DNA from: Bacteroidota bacterium
Lineage (GTDB): Bacteria > Bacteroidota > Bacteroidia > Bacteroidales > Paludibacteraceae
DNA: 5,601 bases
NCBI GenBank assembly: GCA_017860335.1
Contig: JAFNAU010000149.1
Coordinates: 1 to 5,601 of the forward strand
Reading direction: 5' to 3'
Shown here: positions 1-5,497 of the stretch, one piece after another
Layout of the letters: each line of letters opens with the position of its first letter
Position numbering within the stretch: position 1 is the first letter of the stretch
The notes under the pieces: model-generated
The model's database searches: none
Seen by the model: the letters and a program-made list of their open reading frames with translations, nothing else
Told to the model about the DNA's origin: nothing
Program-made: the position numbers and the translations under genes

Positions 1-3
1 AGT

Positions 4-690
4 ATGCCTGAAGAGCTGGCTAACGTGATGTCGGAATTATTTGATTTGATGCGTGGCTTTACTACTCTGGAGTCGCCTTCTACCGATGAGTTTATTGGTG
101 CTTTTGAAGAGTATATGTTCGCACACTACCCCGAACTGAAACAGTGCCGTGAGTTTTGGCAGCGCGGATGGATTAAAGAAGTTGTCGAGGAAAACGGCAG
201 TGAAATGGGTACAGACGTCTTTGTGTTTTTCAATCGAGTGTCGAAAGGAGAAGATGTTACCAAAGATTTCGACGATTTTAATCACGTCATAAAAATGTAT
301 CTGAAAAATGAACCTCCTGAAAAACGCGTTGTTGACCCAGCGGAATATCCTGAACTGTCGGCTGAGCAACTAAAGATTTTCCAGGAAAGTTATGACGAGG
401 ACTATTTGGATGAACTGGAATACTACGAAGAGATGCGACCCCGGAAATTGGAGTTCAGAAAAACAATGCAGTCGATTATATTCAAATACTACGAAGAGCA
501 AACGCATAACTTAAGCCTGCCGCAATGGCAGTATTACGGCATAATGATGGCTATGGCATTTGACGAGTTTCATGACAACTGCCTCGATTTGATAAGTTAT
601 TTGGTTTCGGACGAACGACTGACGGCGTTTCCCGGTATGGATTTTTATGAATATAAGGCGAAGGAGTGGGAGAAGATTAAGGCAAGGTGA
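4..690 (+). CDS. Acidic hypothetical protein, unknown function, 5' end uncertain
   Basis: I do not recognise this protein. The reading frame is open through the first codon of the window, so the ATG at position 4 is only the first visible start and the gene may extend upstream. The visible 228 residues are strongly acidic, rich in Glu, Asp, Tyr and Phe, with no predicted signal peptide or long hydrophobic segment, suggesting a soluble, mostly helical cytoplasmic protein. A Glu/Tyr-rich stretch (DELEYYEEM) lies around residues 137-145. No catalytic motif or zinc-binding cluster is visible. It shares strand and tight spacing with the RAYT, cas4 and cas1 genes that follow, and its stop codon is followed after 7 nt by a REP-like palindrome. 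It does not resemble a known Cas interference subunit. That it is a real gene is likely from its length, composition and context; its role is open. Confidence 0.6.
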   Translation: MPEELANVMSELFDLMRGFTTLESPSTDEFIGAFEEYMFAHYPELKQCREFWQRGWIKEVVEENGSEMGTDVFVFFNRVSKGEDVTKDFDDFNHVIKMYLKNEPPEKRVVDPAEYPELSAEQLKIFQESYDEDYLDELEYYEEMRPRKLEFRKTMQSIIFKYYEEQTHNLSLPQWQYYGIMMAMAFDEFHDNCLDLISYLVSDERLTAFPGMDFYEYKAKEWEKIKAR

Positions 691-697
691 TTTATCT

Positions 698-730
698 CCA
701 CCCCGAAGTTTTTTTTAACCTTCGGAGTGG
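698..730. repeat. REP-like palindrome 1 (before RAYT gene)
   Basis: The arms CCACCCCGAAG (698-708) and CTTCGGAGTGG (720-730) are complementary at 10 of 11 positions around a T-rich loop. The element lies 7 nt after the stop of the upstream gene and 14 nt before the ATG of the transposase gene. It shares its CCGAAG/CTTCGG core with three other palindromes in the window. No T-run follows it, so it is not a standard intrinsic terminator. Confidence 0.75.
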
Positions 731-744
731 AAAAACAAAAAAAT

Positions 745-1386
745 ATGTCGATACAAAAAACGCCATTACAAACCGGGAAGTACTACCATATTTATAACCG
801 GGGTATCAACAGTTGCGATTTGTTTCGTGAAGATGGGAACTACGAACATTTCATGCGCTTGTACCACAAGTATATTTCGCCCGTGGCAAACACATTCGCG
901 TGGGTGCTGATGAAAAACCATTTTCATTTTCTGGTGCAGATACTTCCGAAGGATCGGTGGGATATAAACCCCGAAGGTTTCAAAAACCTTCGGTGTTTGG
1001 AGGGTTTGGATGATGACGCGGAAACCGACAAACGGATAAACCAGCAGTTCTCCAACCTTTTCAACGCCTACACCAAAGCCTGCAACAAACGGTATGACCG
1101 TACAGGCAGCCTGTTCGAACATTCGTTCAGAAGAAAACACGTTGATACAATGGAATATCTGAAAAGAGTGATTGTCTATATCCACATGAATCCCGTGAAA
1201 CATGGCTTTTGTCAATATCCGGAAGAATATCCGTGGAGTTCATATTTAAGTTGTATTTCGTTCAAGCCTACCAAACTGCAACGCGAAAAAGTGATTGCCA
1301 GTTTTGGTAATACAGATGAATTTAAAATATATCATAATCAGAAGTTTATTTCCGAATCAATTGATGAATGGATTGATATGGAATAA
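745..1386 (+). CDS. REP-associated tyrosine transposase (RAYT, HUH/Y1 family)
   Basis: Single-domain HUH endonuclease of the Y1/IS200-like superfamily, RAYT branch. These enzymes nick single-stranded DNA at REP hairpins through a covalent phosphotyrosine and are linked to REP dispersal. Seen in the 213-residue protein: an N-terminal YYHIYNRG motif (residues 13-20), the metal-binding HUH pair H59/H61 in MKNHFHFLVQ, a conserved-looking FSNLFNAYTKACNKRYDRTGS helix region from residue 102, FEHSFRRK, and YIHMNPVKHG with Y145 as the probable nucleophile, followed by YPWSSY. I chose the ATG at 745: it follows an A-rich tract, and the motifs begin soon after. A GTG in frame at 727 lies inside palindrome 1 and is unlikely to be the start. 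Length is normal for the family and all catalytic residues are present, so it may be active. Residues 74-85 are encoded by a REP-like palindrome. Family assignment is firm; activity is inferred. Confidence 0.93.
   Translation: MSIQKTPLQTGKYYHIYNRGINSCDLFREDGNYEHFMRLYHKYISPVANTFAWVLMKNHFHFLVQILPKDRWDINPEGFKNLRCLEGLDDDAETDKRINQQFSNLFNAYTKACNKRYDRTGSLFEHSFRRKHVDTMEYLKRVIVYIHMNPVKHGFCQYPEEYPWSSYLSCISFKPTKLQREKVIASFGNTDEFKIYHNQKFISESIDEWIDME
966..998. repeat. REP-like palindrome 2, inside the RAYT coding sequence
   Basis: The arms AAACCCCGAAGGTTT (966-980) and AAACCTTCGGTGTTT (984-998) are complementary at 14 of 15 positions around a 3-nt loop, the longest stem of the four copies. It is read in frame as residues 74-85 (including NPEGF and NLRC), in the loop between the HUH motif and the following helix of the transposase. 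The length of 33 nt is a multiple of three. Confidence 0.8.
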
Positions 1387-1391
1387 TTTCC

Positions 1392-1422
1392 AATCCCGAA
1401 GGTTTCTGTAACCTTCGGGGTT
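1392..1422. repeat. REP-like palindrome 3 (between RAYT gene and cas4)
   Basis: The arms AATCCCGAAGGTT (1392-1404) and AACCTTCGGGGTT (1410-1422) pair at 12 of 13 positions, with the exception a T/G wobble, around the loop TCTGT. It begins 5 nt after the RAYT stop codon and ends 15 nt before the cas4 ATG. An A-rich, not T-rich, tract follows, which speaks against a simple terminator in this direction. Confidence 0.8.
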
Positions 1423-1437
1423 TAAGAAAAAAATAAA

Positions 1438-1938
1438 ATGACTACAGGCACTCATTTCAACTACTATCAGGTTTGTCGGCGTAAACTATGGCTGTTTGCC
1501 AGCGGCATTAACATGGAACACACCTCTGACCTGGTGTACGATGGCAAACTGATTCATGAAACTTCGTATCCTCAGCGTTCCGAAAGGTATGAGGAGTTGG
1601 AGATTGACGGAATTAAGATTGATTACTACGATCCTCGTAACAAGGTGATTCATGAAATAAAACGTTCGGATAAAGTGGAAAAAGCGCATGAATGGCAGCT
1701 GAAATATTATATGTATGTGCTGGAGCAAAACGGAATACACGACACAACCGGAATTCTGGAATATCCCGAACTTCGGCATACGGCACGGGTAGTGCTCACT
1801 GATGACGACCGCGAAAAAATAGTGGAAATGACACAGGATATTCAACAGATCATCCACTCCGAAGACTGTCCGCCACTCATTCACGCTAAAATATGCCGGA
1901 ATTGCAGTTATTATGATTTTTGTTACGTGGAGGAATAA
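1438..1938 (+). CDS. cas4: CRISPR-associated exonuclease Cas4
   Basis: Cas4 is a RecB-like (PD-(D/E)XK) nuclease with a [4Fe-4S] cluster. It works with Cas1-Cas2 to pick PAM-containing prespacers and trim their ends. The 166-residue protein has the full motif set: C13 (VCRRKLWL) and a C-terminal C153-x2-C156-x5-C162 cluster for iron-sulfur binding, H40 (GKLIHE), D62 (IKIDYYD), E73-x-K75 (HEIKRS) and the Q87-x3-Y91 motif (WQLKYYMY). This is a typical length for the short CRISPR-associated Cas4 of type I-B loci. The ATG at 1438 follows an A-rich tract, and the first conserved Cys comes 12 residues later, so no longer N-terminus is needed. It is followed by cas1 after 57 nt, most of which is REP-like palindrome 4. 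Co-transcription with cas1 is likely. Confidence 0.95.
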   Translation: MTTGTHFNYYQVCRRKLWLFASGINMEHTSDLVYDGKLIHETSYPQRSERYEELEIDGIKIDYYDPRNKVIHEIKRSDKVEKAHEWQLKYYMYVLEQNGIHDTTGILEYPELRHTARVVLTDDDREKIVEMTQDIQQIIHSEDCPPLIHAKICRNCSYYDFCYVEE

Positions 1939-1951
1939 TTTTTTTCAACCT

Positions 1952-1981
1952 AACCTGAAGGCTTTCAAAACCTTCAGGGTT
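1952..1981. repeat. REP-like palindrome 4 (between cas4 and cas1), variant core
   Basis: The core arms CCTGAAGG (1954-1961) and CCTTCAGG (1971-1978) pair perfectly, and further TTT/AAA pairing is possible inside past an unpaired C. It differs from the other copies by C-to-T in one arm and the matching G-to-A in the other, so base pairing is preserved. It begins 13 nt after the cas4 stop and ends 14 nt before the cas1 ATG. Confidence 0.75.
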
Positions 1982-1995
1982 TAAAATAAAAAAAC

Positions 1996-3012
1996 ATGAA
2001 ACGCACTTATTATCTGTTTAACCCGGGGACATTACAACGCAAGGACAATACCCTGAAATTCACACCGGTTGAGGAAGATGCAAACGGAGTGGAACATAAC
2101 GGTCAGCCCCGATATTTGCCGGTAGAAGATATCTCCGAGTTTTACGCTTTCGGTTCACTGATGGCAAACAGCGCGTTGTACAACTTTCTGGGACAAAACG
2201 ATATTGCCGTACATTTTTTCGATTATTACGAAAATTACACCGGTTCGTTCATGCCTCGAGACGGTCTGCTGTCGGGCAAAATGATACTTGCTCAAACAAA
2301 ACACTATCAGACAAAGAAAAAACGTGTGGTGCTTGCACGGAAGTTCGTTGAGGGTGCGGCCTTTAATATGATCAAGAACCTAAAGTACTACAATACGAGG
2401 GGAAAAGATTTGGATAAACTCATCGAACGCATCGAGAAGTATGCAAGTCAGTTGATTACAGCCGGGGAGGTGGATCAAATCATGGGGCTGGAAGGCAACA
2501 TCCGACAAACATACTACGAAGGATTTGATTTGATAATAAATGATTTCAATATGGAAGGTCGCAGCAAGCAACCGCCTCGTAATGAAGTGAATGCCCTGAT
2601 CTCGTTTGGCAACATGATGTGTTACAGCCAGTGTTTGAGAGCAATCCACCAGACACAGCTGAATCCTACTATCAGTTACCTGCACACGCCGGGTGAAAGA
2701 AGGTATTCGCTGTCGCTTGACATCTCCGAAATATTTAAACCTATACTTGTTGACCGGGTTATTTTCAGGTTGCTCAACAAAAAAGAATTACAGGAAAAAC
2801 ATTTCGATACAAAACTGAACCGTTGTCTGCTTAATCCGAACGGGAAAAAGATTTTTGTAAAAGCATTCGAAGAACGGCTAACGGAAACCATTCAGCATCG
2901 TTCGCTGAAGAGGAATGTAAGTTATCGGCATCTCATCCGGCTGGAGTGTTACAAGTTAAGCAAACATCTGCTGGATATGGAAGAGTACAAACCATTCAAA
3001 ATGTGGTGGTAA
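1996..3012 (+). CDS. cas1: CRISPR-associated integrase Cas1 (type I-B-like)
   Basis: Cas1 is the metal-dependent integrase that, as a Cas1-Cas2 complex, inserts new spacers at the leader end of a CRISPR array. The 338-residue protein has the usual layout: an N-terminal beta-rich domain (MKRTYYLFNPGTLQRKDNTL onward, with HFFDYYENYTGSF near residues 73-85) and a C-terminal all-helical catalytic domain. Catalytic residues visible are E166 in GLEGNIRQ, H230 in SYLHTPG, and D242/E245 in LDISEIFKP. Length and motifs match Cas1 of type I-B systems with a neighbouring cas4. The start at 1996 is supported by the immediate N-terminal Cas1 signature and the A-rich leader just before it. The stop codon TAA forms part of a 15-bp inverted repeat whose partner lies just before cas2. 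Unlike the usual order, cas2 does not follow directly. Confidence 0.96.
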   Translation: MKRTYYLFNPGTLQRKDNTLKFTPVEEDANGVEHNGQPRYLPVEDISEFYAFGSLMANSALYNFLGQNDIAVHFFDYYENYTGSFMPRDGLLSGKMILAQTKHYQTKKKRVVLARKFVEGAAFNMIKNLKYYNTRGKDLDKLIERIEKYASQLITAGEVDQIMGLEGNIRQTYYEGFDLIINDFNMEGRSKQPPRNEVNALISFGNMMCYSQCLRAIHQTQLNPTISYLHTPGERRYSLSLDISEIFKPILVDRVIFRLLNKKELQEKHFDTKLNRCLLNPNGKKIFVKAFEERLTETIQHRSLKRNVSYRHLIRLECYKLSKHLLDMEEYKPFKMWW

Positions 3013-3024
3013 TTGAGTAATTGA
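3009..3024 (+). repeat. Octamer repeat GTAATTGA x2, left arm of inverted repeat
   Basis: Two perfect tandem copies of GTAATTGA span the end of cas1, including its TAA stop. The 15 bases at 3010-3024 are the exact reverse complement of 5127-5141, just upstream of cas2. An 11-base part (TTGAGTAATTG) recurs in the same orientation at 3262-3272. The sequence is AT-rich, so chance similarity is easier than for a mixed sequence. Confidence 0.6.
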
Positions 3025-3141
3025 ATTTTACCTTTTTCCTCTTTTGAATGAGACTATTTTATGTGCGAAACATTAGTTAATAATACACGAAATAAACTTT
3101 GACTAGCGGTTTGTTATTAAACCAATAGGTATTAATTATAA

Positions 3142-3149
3142 TACATTTG
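3142..3149 (+). promoter_or_regulatory. Candidate Bacteroidota -7 element TACATTTG
   Basis: TACATTTG matches the Bacteroidota TAnnTTTG -7 consensus exactly. No TTG lies at the expected 19-21 nt upstream; the nearest partial match is TTA at 3117-3119 with a 22-nt spacer. If used, transcription would begin near 3156 and run through the two hairpins at 3202-3263. Confidence 0.25.
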
Positions 3150-3201
3150 CCGATATTATATAAAAATCAATCTTCAATCTTTTAGCCGGAATACATTTCA
3201 A

Positions 3202-3280
3202 CTATTACACTCGCTGCCGCGGTAATAGAAAAACATAAAGCAACATTGCCCTTGGCAAGCTTTGAGTAATTGTTTTTTTT
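3202..3280 (+). ncRNA. Candidate structured RNA: two bulged hairpins plus T-run
   Basis: Hairpin 1 pairs CTATTAC (3202-3208) with GTAATAG (3222-3228) and CGC (3212-3214) with GCG (3219-3221), leaving a 5'-side ACT bulge and a TGCC loop. Hairpin 2 pairs AAAGC (3237-3241) with GCTTT (3259-3263) and TTGCC (3246-3250) with GGCAA (3254-3258), leaving a 5'-side AACA bulge and a CTT loop. Eight T residues follow at 3273-3280, nine bases after the second stem. The folds were found by eye; no family is recognised. It could instead be a 5' untranslated structure of the 3353 gene. Confidence 0.3.
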
Positions 3281-3294
3281 ATGTTACTACATGC

Positions 3295-3324
3295 TTCGGT
3301 ATCGAAAAAAACAAGTTACTTTTA
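3295..3324 (+). promoter_or_regulatory. Candidate promoter for the 3353 gene
   Basis: TTC (3295-3297) and TACTTTTA (3317-3324) are separated by 19 nt. Each differs by one base from the Bacteroidota TTG-N19/20-TAnnTTTG consensus. Transcription would start near 3331, about 22 nt before the ATG at 3353, which also argues against the earlier in-frame ATG at 3281. Confidence 0.35.
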
Positions 3325-3352
3325 CACCTCAATCATTAATAGCAAAAAAAAT

Positions 3353-4744
3353 ATGGCAAAGAGCAAAAAACAAAAACCGAACGTACAGTTATTAAGTCCC
3401 GAAAACTATATCCGCCAGAAGGCGCGCAATTTGCCGCTTTACGAATGCTGCGTCAACAAAAACTGGAGGGAGGAAGGTATGGCCGAAGTAGTAGTGGCGC
3501 GTATCCATACCAATGGCAATATTACTTTTGGGGTATATTTGGTGGATGTATATTGTCTGGGGGTGAAAGATTCGTTTTGTAATTTCAACCAACCGCTGGA
3601 TAAATATGAGGAATTGATTTCAAGGCTATCAGCACAAATGGGAATGATAACCATTGAATATGCCCTAGCGCATAATATTGTGTTTGCAGCCATGGAGTAT
3701 GCCGCCGAGCTGGGATTCAAAGCTTGCAAAGAATTCGTCCAGACAACTAAATTTATTCTCGAGGAAGACACCGACGAGGTGGAACTGATAGACATAGAAT
3801 GCGGATATAACGGCAAGCCAATGTTTATAAAAACAGATGCGACAACCGACGCACAAGCCGATGACATTATCCGCCAATTAGAAAAAACGGTGGGCAAAGG
3901 AAACTACGAGGTGCTGATTGCCGATGGTTTTGATGACGAGGATGAATATGGGGATGATGATGAGTACGAAAATGAATACGATGACATGGATGAAGAGGAA
4001 CGGCGGAACTTGTTCGGGGAAATAGCCAGTAGAGGTATTGAAAATCTATCGTACGATGATCACATGGGGTTGCTGAAACTCAGTGATTCTATTTACATCA
4101 ATGACATTTGCGATATGGACGAGGTGGATTATTTGCTTGAAAAATGGGAACCGGAAATAGAGATGGACATCAGCGCCGAAGCATGTACACCCGAATCGTT
4201 GGGGCTAATTGAAGCAAGGGAGATTTGCGATGAGGATATGGAGGAGTTGGACAGATTATTGGATATTGATAAAGATAATAACCAGGATGCCATGCATAAA
4301 ATAACACAACTTAGAGCTATATGGGGAAACATACCTTATTTGTGTTATCTGGAACTGATATTTATTGATCAAAATGAGAACGGCGAGGAATATGTCGCTA
4401 AATTAAATGAATACACTGCACTATATCCTGACTTTTCTTTGCTGAAAATGGAAAAATTGAAAAATACTATATTGAATCGTTCTGAAGTTACTGATGATGA
4501 TATTGATTTTGAGACTATATTCGAAGGAAGAACAGCAATAACTGAATATGAAATGTTTCAGTTTCAGACGGTAAAATTTTTAGCTTTAATGAATGAAAAT
4601 GCCTTTGATATAATGCAAGCTTTGTACGAAATGTACGATAGCCTGGAAATAAGCGAAGAATATGTAAACCAGCTGAAGGCTTTGTTAGCTATATCGAGAA
4701 TCAATTTCCTGTACTATTATTTTAATAAGCAACAGATTAACTGA
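3353..4744 (+). CDS. Acidic conserved Bacteroidota hypothetical protein
   Basis: A 463-residue protein with no assigned function. From memory, its N-terminal segment (LSPENYIRQKARNLPLYEC, then HTNGNITFGVYLVDVYCLGV, roughly residues 15-71) resembles a protein family widespread in Bacteroidota; this is recollection and not a search result. Residues 1-9 are Lys-rich. Residues 191-217 form an extreme Asp/Glu/Tyr linker, separating a mixed alpha/beta N-terminal part from a helical C-terminal half that could be TPR-like. No signal peptide, membrane segment or nuclease motif is seen. I chose the ATG at 3353 because an AAAAAAAAT tract precedes it and the upstream extension to 3281 holds a candidate promoter. 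It sits between cas1 and cas2 and ends 10 nt before the four-helix-bundle gene, so the two are probably co-transcribed. The last third seems more AT-rich than the first. A role in CRISPR adaptation is unproven; passenger status is equally possible. Confidence 0.8.
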   Translation: MAKSKKQKPNVQLLSPENYIRQKARNLPLYECCVNKNWREEGMAEVVVARIHTNGNITFGVYLVDVYCLGVKDSFCNFNQPLDKYEELISRLSAQMGMITIEYALAHNIVFAAMEYAAELGFKACKEFVQTTKFILEEDTDEVELIDIECGYNGKPMFIKTDATTDAQADDIIRQLEKTVGKGNYEVLIADGFDDEDEYGDDDEYENEYDDMDEEERRNLFGEIASRGIENLSYDDHMGLLKLSDSIYINDICDMDEVDYLLEKWEPEIEMDISAEACTPESLGLIEAREICDEDMEELDRLLDIDKDNNQDAMHKITQLRAIWGNIPYLCYLELIFIDQNENGEEYVAKLNEYTALYPDFSLLKMEKLKNTILNRSEVTDDDIDFETIFEGRTAITEYEMFQFQTVKFLALMNENAFDIMQALYEMYDSLEISEEYVNQLKALLAISRINFLYYYFNKQQIN

Positions 4745-4754
4745 TTAATTGAAT

Positions 4755-5121
4755 ATGGATACATTGAATTTAGGGAAAACAACTAAAGCAGAGAACAAAA
4801 GCTTTTGCATTGCGTGTAATTCGATTATATCAGTCTTTGCCTGCAAATACTGAGAGCCAGATAATCGGCAAACAATTATTACGTTCGTCAACGTCTGTTG
4901 TGGCAAATTATCGGGCGGCATGTCGAAGTAGATCAAATGCAGAGTTTTATAGCAAAATAAGTATTGTTATTGAAGAAACCGACGAAAGTTTATTTTGGTT
5001 AGAGATCCTTACCGAAGCCGGCATCGTAAAAGCTGAGTTGTTAGTAGAATTGTGTCGGGAAAATGAGGAAATAATAAAAATCATGGTCACAGCCCGTAAA
5101 CACTCAGAAAAATCCAAATAA
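4755..5121 (+). CDS. Four-helix-bundle protein (23S rRNA intervening-sequence type), apparent frameshift near 4803
   Basis: The stretch from KAFALRVIRLYQSLP through GKQLLRS, SVVANYRAACRSRSNAEF, DESLFWLEIL and EAGIVK is characteristic of the Bacteroidota four-helix-bundle family first noted in 23S rRNA intervening sequences (IVP, TIGR02436-like). These are small cytoplasmic helical proteins of unknown function. The family N-terminus is not in the same frame. An ATG at 4755, 10 nt after the preceding stop, starts MDTLNLGKTTKAENKSF, then runs out of frame at the T4 run 4803-4806 and stops 35 codons or fewer from the start. Removing one T joins the two frames as ENKSFALRVIRLY, giving about 121 residues, the usual length. 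Only an internal TTG at 4810 would give an unshifted product of 103 residues, lacking the start of helix 1. Either the gene is a recent pseudogene, or there is a homopolymer sequencing error; slippage on TTTT is a weaker option. Confidence 0.82.
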
Positions 5122-5126
5122 ATTAA

Positions 5127-5147
5127 TCAATTACTCAATTATTCAAT
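5127..5147 (-). repeat. Octamer repeat TCAATTAY, right arm of inverted repeat
   Basis: Tandem units TCAATTAC, TCAATTAT and the partial TCAAT run up to the cas2 start codon. Bases 5127-5141 are the exact reverse complement of 3010-3024 at the end of cas1. Together the arms bracket the segment that separates cas1 from cas2. Confidence 0.6.
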
Positions 5148-5411
5148 ATGTACGTAATACTGGTATATGATTGTGGCGAAAAACGTGTAGGCAAGATGCT
5201 GAAACTTTGCCGGAAATACCTGAATTGGATTCAAAACTCTGTGTTTGAGGGCGAAATATCAGAAGTAAAACTAAAAGAGCTGGTCTTCAAAGCGGAAGAT
5301 ATAATGGAACTCGAAGAAGACAGTTTGATTATTTTTTCGGGACGAACCCAAAAATGGATGGAAAAACAAATAGTAGGGAAGGAGCGAAGCAGTATTGAAA
5401 ATTTTCTTTGA
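5148..5411 (+). CDS. cas2: CRISPR-associated protein Cas2
   Basis: Cas2 is a small ferredoxin-fold protein that dimerises and bridges two Cas1 dimers in the spacer integrase. The 87-residue product begins with beta-strand 1 MYVILVYD, where D8 is the conserved acidic residue, followed by a basic helix with KMLKLCRKYLNWIQ and the hallmark QNSVFEGEI (residues 29-37), then the SLIIFSGR strand near residues 59-66. Length is typical. The start at 5148 is fixed by the short distance to strand 1. Unusually, it is about 2.1 kb from cas1 rather than adjacent or overlapping, and 26 nt after the stop of the four-helix-bundle gene, with octamer repeats filling that spacer. It might depend on transcription from the inserted genes. 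Downstream lies a leader-like region, consistent with cas2 being the last cas gene before an array. Confidence 0.95.
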   Translation: MYVILVYDCGEKRVGKMLKLCRKYLNWIQNSVFEGEISEVKLKELVFKAEDIMELEEDSLIIFSGRTQKWMEKQIVGKERSSIENFL

Positions 5412-5437
5412 TGTCGTCGGTCAATCTGGCCCGATAA

Positions 5438-5455
5438 GAATTTGGTGACAAATTC
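5438..5455 (+). other. Perfect 7-bp hairpin with GTGA tetraloop
   Basis: GAATTTG (5438-5444) and CAAATTC (5449-5455) are exact complements around GTGA, which as RNA would be a GNRA-type tetraloop. It lies 26 nt after the cas2 stop. No T-run follows, so it is not a classic terminator. It may be a 3' stabilising structure of the cas mRNA or a protein-binding palindrome in the leader. Confidence 0.45.
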
Positions 5456-5497
5456 CCGTTGTAAGATCTTTGAAATACAGAATATCAGGAAATTATG

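Larger units (their letters stand above)
3013..3352 (+). other. 340-nt AT-rich non-coding gap between cas1 and the 3353 gene
   Basis: No convincing reading frame is present on either strand. In order it holds the end of the octamer repeat, a GGTTT/AAACC inverted repeat (3108-3123), a perfect TACATTTG -7 element (3142-3149), two bulged hairpins (3202-3228 and 3237-3263), a second copy of TTGAGTAATTG (3262-3272), an 8-T run (3273-3280) and a promoter-like pair in front of the next gene (3295-3324). No clear intrinsic terminator directly follows cas1. Confidence 0.6.

Noticed and set aside
727..744. GTG at 727 as the start of the RAYT gene.
   Set aside because: It falls inside palindrome 1 and adds only a Lys/Asn-rich hexapeptide; ATG 745 has the A-rich upstream tract seen at the other genes.
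698..1981. The REP-like palindromes as Rho-independent terminators.
   Set aside because: None is followed by a T-run on the + strand; A-rich tracts follow instead. On the - strand those tracts would read as T-runs, but no gene is supported on that strand.
3213..3227. The bases GCCGCGGTAATA (3216-3227) match the universal 530-loop region of 16S rRNA.
   Set aside because: The match stops at about 12 bases and the flanks bear no resemblance to 16S rRNA. The bases are accounted for by hairpin 1 (CGC/GCG and GTAATAG pairing), so chance similarity is the better explanation.
3281..3352. ATG at 3281 as the start of the acidic protein gene.
   Set aside because: It follows the T-run directly, the added 24 residues are low in family-like character, and a candidate promoter lies inside this extension. 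ATG 3353 has the typical A-rich context.
4755..5121. Diversity-generating retroelement, since Avd is also a four-helix-bundle protein.
   Set aside because: No reverse transcriptase, template repeat or variable repeat is visible; the protein fits the stand-alone IVP family better.
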